A stretch of 64,000 bases of DNA, from the NCBI GenBank assembly GCA_009746045.1, contig RPFO01000667.1, positions 3,525,273 through 3,589,272 of the forward strand, read 5' to 3'. Every line of letters begins with the position of its first letter. Within the stretch, counting starts at the first letter, position 1. Shown in pieces: positions 31,113 through 42,400 of the stretch. Below the pieces are notes generated by a model. It did no database searches and was not told the DNA's origin. It saw only the letters and a list, made by a program, of their open reading frames with translations. The stretch comes from Mesostigma viride (lineage: Eukaryota; Streptophyta; Mesostigmatophyceae; Mesostigmatales; Mesostigmataceae). The translations under genes and the position numbers were made by a program.

Positions 31113-31541
31113 AGTTGAATGCCCTTCACCGCTGGCTAGCACGCCGGCGATGGAGACGGGATTTTTGTTGTTTGGGGAACCGATTGTGGGAGGCTGAGCC
31201 CGCAGCCGCCACTGATTGCTATTGAACCCTTGCAGCTGGCCAGGCCGCAAGGAGCTCAGCGGCGCGGCGCTAACCGATAAGGCATGCTCGAGCCTCTAAC
31301 CCGAGACTACCGGTAGGCTACCCGATAGTGCATGCTCGAGCCTCTAACCCGAGACTACCGGCACTCAGCGGATCTGTGCTACCGAGGGCGACGGTTCTCT
31401 GACCGTCCCGGCGCGCACTGGCTTCCGTACCTTGCTTAGGCACCGACTAGCATCGAGACACCAATCTTTGATGCCCACCTGACTAGGCGCCCAGGCCGGC
31501 GACTACCGGCCAGCGGATAGATGCCACTCGGGAGCACAACT
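31113..31541 (-). repeat. 5' LTR of element A
   Basis: Identical by eye to 19163-19591. On the minus strand the LTR is followed by TGTATTCACAACAG, where a primer-binding site is expected. Confidence 0.92.
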
Positions 31542-31546
31542 CCGTT

Positions 31547-32520
31547 GATGTATTACGGCGGCACGACGATGCACGGCGTGCAGTCACGATCACTCAGCCG
31601 GGTGGTCGTCGACCTTCGGAGAAGGCTGTTTGACCACGGGCAACTCGGCGTAGCCATCAGCCGAGTCCTGGGCAGTTGTGACGGCCTGCTGCTACTCGTG
31701 GACCCGTCTCAGATCGAGCCCGACGGTCGCGTACGCACGCAGAACATTGTGTTCCAGGAGCTTCTACTCCCACGCACGCCGGTCGACGAGCCCGACGGAC
31801 CGCCACCCACGAATCATCGCCACAGCCGGCGAGACCGTACCGCCGGCACCAGCTACGTCAACCGACGCGACGGCACCCAACCACGACACGACGCGCGCCG
31901 ACGAAGAAACGCACTGCGTCATCTGTCTCACCCCCGTCGACGACGATGACGGCAGGGAGGTACTGGCGTGTGGCAGCTTTATGTGGCGGGATTGCGATCA
32001 CTGGAAGAACGTCCACCTCGCATGCCTGCGCCGATGGGCCACGACATGCAGAATAGACGACGTGCATTGCATGCTCTGCCGGCGCCACATTGGCGTCGGC
32101 CGTCGACCCATGCAAGATCACGAGCGTAATCGCGTCGTACCTCCACCAGCACAAACGCATTCAGAAGTATTCGTGGCGATGTTGCAGCACGTCGCGAACG
32201 CCGCGCACATGCCCACGTTCCATACGCCACACCATTGGGACCGAATCGTTACACGATATCGCAACACATTCGAACAGGCGGGCATCAACGTCGGCGACAT
32301 CCTAAGACGCCAACAACAGCCGGCGACTCGCGCATTCCCTTACGGCTACGCGGACGCAGAGGTGCAGGAAGCCCTGTTAGAACAGCTGCCCGCGACAGCG
32401 AGCCTGCTGCAACAGTGGGACGAGTCGCATCGTCCTAACCGCATTGAATTGCGCGTAGACACAATCGAGCAGGAAAGGCAAGAATTCGCGGTGCGCATAC
32501 CAGACATCTCACACCTGTGA
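31547..32520 (+). pseudogene. Helitron helicase C-terminal part with RING finger
   Basis: Continues the helicase after element A: MYYGGTTMHGVQSRSLSRVVVDL is the conserved late helicase segment (given here from 31547), then LFDHGQLGVAISRV (motif VI, about 31632-31673) with its arginine finger. After one frame change at about 31760-31800 the second frame encodes a C-terminal extension with a RING-type zinc finger: CVIC...C...H-x2-C...CMLC at 31915-32090. RING fingers usually act in ubiquitin transfer, so a role in Helitron biology is inference. The frame ends at TGA 32518-32520. Confidence 0.8.
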
Positions 32521-32764
32521 AAGCTGTAACATCTAGCAAAGCCGATCCTGTGGCTCTGCATGCTTCTGTTCAGCATGATGCGATGGGACTTGGCGGAGCT
32601 GTATGATTGGATGCCCAATATGTCTCACCTGTGAATTAAAGTTGTAATAGATCTATCCTTCTATCGGATGCCCAGTAATAATCAAGGAGACAACCATTAC
32701 AATACAAGCCACGTTCACGTGAACTTAACGCGGAATAGATACTGACGAGTGGTTTTCGCCGGAT

Positions 32765-33082
32765 AAATAGTGACGGGCCTAATTGCCAAGCGGCAAAAAG
32801 GTTCCGTCACTATTTATAATAACTAAGACCTCGTAAGTCGGGGGTTCGAATCCCTGTGGTGACACGGGTATTTCCGAATACCGGAAGGAATTGATACCAG
32901 AAGGCCAAACGAAAGTGCCAGAAGGGAAAATATGCCCGGTTGGAATATCGTTAAGGCGAGATTCGGTACTGCAGTAGGCATCAGCGGTACGATAGATATC
33001 GGCCCCCACACTACGACGTTTTAGTTATTATAAATAGTGACGGACCTAATTGCCACTTGGCAAAAAGGTTCCGTCACTATTT
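32765..33082. mobile_element. Foldback MITE-like element
   Basis: Two near-identical 51-bp hairpins (32765-32815 and 33032-33082), each AAATAGTGACGG...CCGTCACTATTT around CCTAATTGCC, flank a 216-bp centre. The centre is itself bounded by ATAATAACTAA and its inverse TTAGTTATTAT. Hairpin-ended short elements of this kind are typical of foldback transposons or MITEs. No target duplication is obvious. Confidence 0.7.
32806..32864 (+). other. tRNA-like segment lacking a D arm
   Basis: A seven-pair acceptor-like match (GTCACTA with TGGTGAC), a T-arm GGGGGTTCGAATCCC, and a GAC-CTCGTAA-GTC stem-loop with CGT in the anticodon position are visible. The D arm and variable loop are missing. The 5' strand belongs to the foldback hairpin, so this is probably a tRNA-derived scrap rather than a gene. 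Confidence 0.3.
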
Positions 33083-33749
33083 AAAATAACTCCCAGTATG
33101 TCTAATATTACTACTCAGCGTACACTAGAATAAGGATTAGTACCAACATCGGACATACATGATTTTAGCTTACATGCAAACTAATTAATTAATTGACTAA
33201 CTAGCTAACTCACCCACATACTAACTAACTTAGACTACAAATCAAGTATGAACCGAGACAACTATGCCTGGACGACCTCGCCTGACTGCTGGGGCGTCTC
33301 ACTGAGGCGGCGAATGGCCTCCGCCCTCCGGGTGGGTGGGAACTAGGAAGGGCGGACCGTCCTACTGCGGTTTTAAGCCTCAGTTGACTCGAACCGGGTT
33401 GCCGCCTGTCAGCGAACGAATCCAATCGACTACTAGAGTTATGGTCGGCGAAGCATCCCCCCCCCTTAAGCTGTAATAGATCTATGTTTCTAGCAAAGCC
33501 TAAAATGAAATAAAATAAATAATGCTCATTCTTATCTACCTGAAAAGTCGCAATATAAAGTTATCTCACATCAAGAAGGATTGTCTTATATGATCATAGA
33601 CCCATTTAAATGAATCATTTAAATCAAAACCCAGATGAACACACCAGATGAAGTAGTAAGTTCTAGGAAGCAAATCATCGCCAAGTTGGAATGTCAACAC
33701 ACAAGTCGCAACTAACAAAGCGTCAACTCGTGGTGTAAACAAAGACAAC

Positions 33750-35100
33750 TCAATTCACAAAAGATAGCTCGAGCACCTTAATCCCACGACGCATATCTTC
33801 AGAAGACTTCCTCAAGGTAAGCTTCATGAGCGAAGACCGATGACCCCCACAACTGTCAACCAGTTTCTCGAACTCCGTCGGATCGTCACGTTGTAAAATA
33901 GCCACTAGTTCCTCGACAGTCTTCTTGCCAAGAATCGTTGAAGTATGGTCAAAGAAACTAAGCTCCATCGACTCATCACCTTCCGCAACATCCGCCAGCC
34001 CATGAAAACGCGGGTTGGTAGTTCCAGGAGACTGGATGCACGTGCACGACTTCTTCCCACAACCCGTGCACGCCATGTACAACACGCAATTCTTCCGGAG
34101 GCCCAACAACTTCACAGCAACGATGGCGACATCCGGAACTGCAGCTTTCTTGAAATCTCCCAAAGCCTTCACCGGCAGATCATCCGCTTGATGAGAAACC
34201 CACTGACTCATTGTGCCCAAACTACCCATAGGCTTTGGCACCCTTCCTCGGTACTCGACAGGATCAATAAAGATGAGAGTATCCCTTTCGATCTGGAACC
34301 TGGGCGGCCTGCCATCACGACATTCCACGTGGACATTCTTCAGTCCAAGTAGCACAATCTCGTCTTGGCGTGCCAGAAGTTCACGATCGACCTCTTCCCA
34401 CACAGACAAGCGCAAAGGCGATCCCTCACCAATATCCAAGTCAATCAAACTGAAATGAATAGGTCGATCCCTGAGCTTCATGTCCTTCTGGATGCTGACG
34501 AGGTAGCCCGGCAGCAGATCAACACAATCACCATCGCCAAGACCTCGCAGATTGTCCCGCAAATGAAGAACAACGTTAGGAATCTCGTCAATATGTCATC
34601 CAAAGAAAAAATGAAAGCACAGCAAAAGAGACGGCTAACACAATAAGAAGTCTTCTTCACCAATTAGCGACTTCAGCAAATAAATAACTAAATGCCAAGA
34701 CGACTAAAACCATTAAAAGCTTACCTGGAAAAATACTTATTGTCTTCTTGACGGAAATAATTACCACTGATCGAATATGACTTGCCAGAAAGCATTTCTT
34801 GAATCTCGCTATCCATTGCCCAGTTTGACCCGCAAATTTTCACGTCCGTGTTTGCATCAACAACCAAAAGACCGAAATATTCTTCATTCCGGCTACTACT
34901 CCCCCTGCGAACATACGTCTTGCCACCGCCCATGAATGTTCCACGAAGCTCAAAATGCGAAAAGCTCATGATGATAATTAAAAGAAATCTGAATTGCGAG
35001 AGATGAAAATTGCGTTGCTTACCGATCATCGACCATGCCAAAGAGAGAAAATCTTAAGCGATCGTTCTTGAACTCCAACACTAGTCCGCGAAATAAAATC
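33750..35100 (-). CDS. RPA70-like single-strand DNA-binding protein (Helitron companion)
   Basis: Spliced minus-strand gene. Replication protein A large-subunit homologues coat ssDNA, and plant-type Helitrons often carry one next to Rep-Hel. Visible exons: one ending at 35023 (VLEFKNDRLRFSLFGMVDD before GTAAGC), one at 34725-34988 between CAG and GTAAGC, coding an OB fold (YFGLLVVDANTDVKICGSNW, GKSYSISGNYFRQEDNKY; DBD-A-like), and a long segment 33750 to about 34583. The long segment has DEIPNVVLHL...CVDLLPGYLVSIQK (DBD-B-like) and a Cys-rich C-terminal OB fold with CTGCGKKSCTC (DBD-C-like zinc ribbon). The junction between exon two and the long segment did not resolve in phase, so another small exon or a lesion may be present. 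The gene is convergent with the helicase, whose stop is 1.2 kb away. Confidence 0.75.
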
Positions 35101-35911
35101 CAGTACAGGACAAAACGATCGTCTCAAACCGGCTGATACACAACTCGAAGGCTCAGGAAACACAGACTCCGAAGCCGCAACGACTGAGAAACACAGGAAA
35201 ACAACACCGCCACTACTCAACGATGCTTTTTGTGCATCAGCTATCCCCACTCACCGCAACACACGCTCCATATAGTCTAAAAAAAAAAATACCCATTTAC
35301 CCGGAAAGAAGTGAGAACCCAAGTACTGTTGGAATCTAGATGGGCTGGGTGTGTTTCGGGGTCATTTTGATGCATCCGGCCTTGACGACATTTCTTTCTC
35401 TCATTTATTCAGAAGATTCCCTATCTACAAGTTGTCAACTCATCCTTGACTTCTTCTGCTTCTATCGATTTACGGTTACTTGAAAAACCAAACTGAGCGC
35501 AATCTCGACCGAAATCTTCCGTATCGCAATCAGAAAGCAAAAACTCGCAGAAGCTCTCAATCAATTTTCCCAGTTCAACGCATCGAAACTCCGTCCACTA
35601 CAGATTCGTTACGGCTTCTTTTGGGGGGGATGCTTCGCATCCCCCCCCCCTTAAGCTTGTTTACCTGGAAAATCAAACGCCTGACCGAGCTAGCGGGATC
35701 ACCAGAGCGCACTAGCGCACTCCTTTCCTAAAACCAGGCGCCGGACCGCCAAAAGGAGTTAGCTCCACAAAATTTTTCTTCGCGCCGCCCTAAAATTTTC
35801 GACTGGAGTACACTCCGTCGCAAAAATTCTGCTGCCGGACACATTTTTGGAGTCCGCTCCACGTTTGGAGGTGCCGCGCCGGACACACGAGTGAGTGTGC
35901 TGTTTTGGCTG
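35101..35911. other. Helitron-flank / host spacer with perfect hairpin
   Basis: Possible first exon or promoter region of the RPA-like gene up to about 35270, then unrecognised sequence. A perfect G/C hairpin (GGGGGGGATGC-TTC-GCATCCCCCCC, 35623-35647) stands out. No ORF with known domains. The bases GATGT at 35912-35916 are the left target duplication of element D. Confidence 0.5.
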
Positions 35912-35916
35912 GATGT

Positions 35917-36351
35917 TGTCAGAAGTATCGACACACCTGCCTGAAACTAGTACTTATAGTTTAGTGCTAGCTCTGGACTGCATGGACAGGCATGTGCCGC
36001 ATGTTTAAGTTCTGTTCCATAAGTGACCCAGTCATTCTGTGACTGACCTTGAACTTTGGTCATGAATGGTTGGCTTGAGATCACGTTATGATTGTAACTG
36101 CCACACAGTCAGAAAAGACCCGGTTTGGTGTGGCCACGTTGTAGTAGGTAGATCATAACTGCTACCCAGTAGCTGAGCCTGGAATTGTTTAAAAGGCGAA
36201 GCTACGCACAATGTTTGCTCTCTCAGTACCTCACACCTCACACACTCCTGTGGTGGAACTAGCAGCCGGCCAGCTGCCGACTGAGACTTATTTTTATCTG
36301 AGTGAAATAAAGTAAAACTTTGTGGCAAACATTGTTTTCTCACTCCTAACA
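35917..36351 (+). repeat. 5' LTR of element D
   Basis: 435 bp, TG...CA. It is followed at once by TGGCATCGGAGTGC, which resembles a primer-binding site for initiator tRNA-Met (usual TGGTATCAGAG). Confidence 0.92.
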
Positions 36352-36521
36352 TGGCATCGGAGTGCGGTTCGCACGCCTTTCGACCTGCTTACCGCTGGTA
36401 AAAGTCGTTTCCCGAGGCTCTGCTCGCGTTTGACTTTAAATTTGTGTATTTCGGCGAGATTTGCATGACGACAGCGTAGGCGGAGGTTTGATTCCCGTCT
36501 GGCGCGGAATACTAAAGGTGC

Positions 36522-38249
<1,728 letters not shown>

Positions 38250-39478
38250 CGCCTCACCGGGCGGACTTTGGCGATGGATTTGATCCCGCCTTCCGGCTGC
38301 GCATCACCGGCTCGGGCGGCAATCTGCATGCGGGCGGCAGGGGCACTCTGCATCTCCGGCTCGGCACCCCGGACGTGCACCTCGGCCCAGCTTTGTATGT
38401 CCCAGGCCTTCAGGCCCGCCTCCTCTCGGTGAGCCAGCTCTTTAAAGCCGGCCATGATGTGGACTTTAAGCACCTGCGCCTCACTTTGGGGACCCGCACG
38501 TTCCCCCTCGTGGAGTGTGACGGCATTTACTTGCTCCGCGGGGTGGCGCCCCATGCCCTCGCCACATCGGCCGCCCCCGGGGACCTGATGCAGTGGCACC
38601 TGCGCCTCGGACACGCTGGCGCGGATCGTATTGCTCGGCTAGCCGCCGACCCCGCCTCAAACATGGTGACCCACGGTCCCAAGGCTCCCACGTGTCCTTC
38701 CTGCCCTGCCGGTCACTTGCGGCGGAGCAGCTTTCCCCCCAGCACGACGCCACGCTGTGCGACCCGTCGCCGTCGCCTGCACTGCGACCTGCTTGGTCCC
38801 ATGCGGACCCCTGCCGTGTTGGGGGACTGGCGGTATGTCCTGGGCATCACCGATGAAGCCACTCGTTTTCACTGGGTTTACTTCCTGAAGACGAAGGACG
38901 CTGCCGTTGGGAGCCTGCGTCACTTCCTGGCCACGAAGATCAAGCCGTTCCGGGCGTCCGCGGCCACGGCGCCTGTGGAGCTTCGCTCCGACCAAGACGC
39001 GGTTTTCACTGGCCAGGACTGGCGCGCCGTCTGCGCCGAGTATGGCGTGCGGCAAGAGTTCTCGTCCCCCTATACGCCGGAGCAGAACGGCGTGGCGGAG
39101 CGATTCTGGGGCGTCGCAGTTAGCATGACCAGGAGCATGCTGGCGCATGCTGGCCTCGGCAAGGAGTTCTGGGCTCTAGCCTTTGCGTGCGCCATCTACA
39201 TCATCAACAGGCTGCCCTGCCGCAGCAACCCGGAGCACGCAACGCCCTACTTCCTCATGTATGGGCGCCCTGCGGATTTATCCGGCATGCGTGTGTTTGG
39301 CTGCCCCTCCCACGTCTTGGTTGAGGGGGCAGCCCGTGAGAAGTTTGATTCTCGCGCTGAGGATGGCCTCTTCGTGGGATACAAGCTTGACTCCCCGGCC
39401 TACCTCGTGTGGGTGCCCGACAAGGCGACGGGCGGCGGGCGTGTCATCGAGCGCAAGCACGTGCAGTTCGACGAGACG

Positions 39479-42400
39479 CACCGGGAAGGGGGGTGTGACA
39501 TTTTGTGATATTTTGTGACATATCACGTGACATTTTGTGATGTGGATGTGACAAAATGTGACACTTTGTGATTTTTTGTGACAAAACTGTGATATTCTGT
39601 GACATTTCGTGACAAATCATGTGATAAAACCAGCATATTCTGTGATTATCTTTGTGACAAAAACAAGGAAATTATCACAAAATATCAATGTCACGACTTG
39701 ACAAAACGCACTGACAAAATCCGTGACATTATCACTGATATATCACGAAAAAAGGGTGACAAATCCGTGACATTATCACGAAAAAAAGGGTGACAAATCC
39801 GTGACATTATCACGAAAAAAGGGTGACAAATCCGTGACATTATCACTGATATATCAGGGAAAAAAGGGTGACAACTCCGTGACATTATCACTGATATATC
39901 AGGAAAAAAAGGGTGACGAAATCCGTGACATTGTCACTGATATATCAGGAAAAAAAGGGTGACAAAGCCGTGACAATGTCACTGATAAATCTAGGGAGAA
40001 AACAGTGACATAAAACCACGGGCGATCATGACATATCACACAGATATATCGTGACATATCACACAGATATATCAGAACACATTCCAAAGCAAAACGGATG
40101 AAAAGCACAGCTCGCGATTTCTTTATTACAAATATAAAGATAAATGTAACAGATCTTCATTCTTCATTCTTGATTCTTCATTCTTCAACAGTGATTATCG
40201 ATCAGTGACAATTTGCAAACGCCGGCTTGGCGCTTGTCGTTGCGTGACAGAAATCTCAGAATGTTCCTGGAATGCATTAAAAAACGCACATGCGCAAGAA
40301 ACATGAACGGATGGTTGGTGTCAGTTGTCTCATCTGCCACCGCACCCTAGAAAACCAATTCATGAACAAGAAAGCGCTCGATATAGATCAAGAAAACAAA
40401 AACAAACCTGCACAGCCGTGGCGCCTAGATGACGATGTTAAGTGGACGACGACGAGGAGGCCGGCACCTTGTCTCCCTGTGAGCAGAAAAAAAAAGGCAA
40501 GTTTGAACACTCAAGATTTGTCATAGCCTTTCACAGCCTCGATCAATAGAAATGTTGCACATCAAAATCAATGTGTTGCCTAGAACATCCTTGAATGGGT
40601 TTCAAGAACAGCAAGGCGGCCTCCCCCGCCCGCAAACTCATAATCCCAGTGTTTACAACCCCCTCATGAGGGGGTTGTAAAATTGCAATCAGTCATTAAA
40701 AAAAAAAAAAATCCCAGTTTCACACACTGCCCACTCATAAATAATCCCAGTTTCTGACAGCCCCCGCTCAGCCCACTCATGAACAACCCAGTTTAGACCC
40801 CCCCCACTCATACACTATCCCAGTTTCCCACAGCCCCCACTCAGCCCACTCTGACATAAACCACCCCAGTTTAGACACCCCCTCTCATGAATAAGCCCAG
40901 TTTCCCACAGTCACCTGGGAGACCGCGCAACCTGGGGTCAGTCAGGTCAGTCACAGCCGGTGCGGCGCTAGATTACAATACCGGTCCGATGTAGTGTAGT
41001 GGGGTGGGTGGGTGGGTGGGGGGGGGGGAAGGGGGGGGGGTTCCCCCTCCTTTGGCGGGTGTCAAGGGGGACATTGGTAGGGGTTGATGATTTAGTAGTT
41101 GTGGAACGCAGTTGTAAATGTGGGTAGCTCGTGCGTAGGTCACAGGTTCGTGTGAGGGGTGGGGATGCTTGGGTTGCCGTGGTGGCTTGCCTATGGTACG
41201 TAGGTGCCTGAATACAGTGGTGGGCAGGTGCACTTCGTGCACCCAGAGCAGGTGGCAGTTTACATTCCCCCACCTGCAAGAAGTAGCCAAGAGTGTATTA
41301 AAGGCCATATGCCCCTTCTCAGGGCTATGTGCTACATATACTCCCAACGGAGTTATGTTCCTAATTAATTAATTAATTAATTAATGGTACGTAGGCGGGC
41401 TTGGCGATGGTCTATGCAGCAGGGTCAGTTATGGTTGAGTGGACAAGGGGTTGGTTGCCCCGGAGGCCGGGGTGGGCGGGGTTGGTTATGGTTCACGTGG
41501 ATGGTGGGGTGGAGTCATCGTATATTAGGGCAGGGGGGGTGGGGTCACTGGGCGGGGTGCAGTGGTGTAGGGGAACCTCGTTGTGGGGCGGTAGGGTGGT
41601 TTAGTGGATGGTTTGCGATGTTGGTGTGGAATGTGGTGGAGGTAATACGGAAGGGTGGTAGTCACATAGGTTGGCTAGGGGGACTCAAGGTGGATGGTCG
41701 GGTGGGTCAGCGTATGGTTTGGGGAGGAGGGCAGTGTATGGTTTGGGGAGGAGGGCGGTGTTACGGTGTTGTGGGGGACCTCAGGGTGGGGGCGAGAGTG
41801 GTCCGTAGTCAGGGGGGGATGGATAGCGGCATGTGGATGTCCGTAATGTATCTTTGTGGGTGGGGTGGGTATGGAACAGGCAGGGGAGTGGGGCGAGTGG
41901 GGATTAGCAGGGTGGAGGGTGCTGGCATTGTGGCGGGATGGTTGGAGGCACATGGACACACATAATGGCAAGAGTAACTGCATGCATAGCAACATGGGAC
42001 CAGCTGTTCCGAGAACATCTGCAACCCTCACCATGCAACAACCAACAGCAACCGGCAACTGCCAACAGTGACAACGTTCGCAAGATGTGACGCCAAGGCC
42101 ATTGGAGATCCTGATGTAATTTCGGGGGGTTCCTAGTCCTGCCGTGTACTTAACTTAATTCAGGGCCGCACACTTCGTGTGGTGCAGTGGTGCAGCAAGG
42201 GCTCATGGCCGGTATGGTGGTAGCCGGTAGGTGAAGACCTTGCTGCGAATCGAGGGCGTGATATTGCATGGGAAAATGATGCCGAGAGTCTCAGGGCGTC
42301 TCGCGTGGTGACAGCTGCAGCGTGTGGGCCGAGGAGCTCGAGATGCAGGTCTCGTCGGTACATGTGGGCCACTGGAGAGGGCGCCAATGTGATGGAGGCC

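Larger units (their letters stand above)
19163..31541 (-). mobile_element. LTR retrotransposon A (copia-related, unusual domain order)
   Basis: Full-span element on the minus strand, 12,379 bp including nested element B (about 6.2 kb without it). Its 429-bp LTRs (19163-19591, 31113-31541) begin AGTTG and end CAACT, look identical by eye, and are flanked by CCGTT duplications (19158-19162, 31542-31546), so insertion was recent. Parts in transcription order: gag with two zinc knuckles, GAG-pre-integrase and integrase, a retropepsin-like domain, RT, RNase H. The coding region is broken by element B and at roughly four other places. RT and RNase H sequence relate it to Ty1/copia. Confidence 0.92.
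32521..33749. other. Helitron 3' flank with small repeats
   Basis: No gene. A motif AGCTGTAA..ATCTAGCAAAGCC occurs at about 32525 and about 33472, so the intervening DNA may be an insertion. It holds the foldback element at 32765-33082. At 33452 a GAAGCATCCCCCCCCC tract resembles the hairpin at 35623. No convincing Helitron CTRR end was found. Confidence 0.45.

Noticed and set aside
33395-33425. B-box-like GTTCGAGTC on the minus strand
   Set aside because: Stem bases do not pair; no acceptor.
35623-35660. Helitron 3' hairpin end
   Set aside because: The hairpin is perfect, but no CTRR motif follows within the usual distance on either strand, so the Helitron end is not called.
41384-41965. 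193-codon Gly/Trp-rich ORF in element E
   Set aside because: Reflects G-rich composition; no motif, and the complementary frames are equally open.
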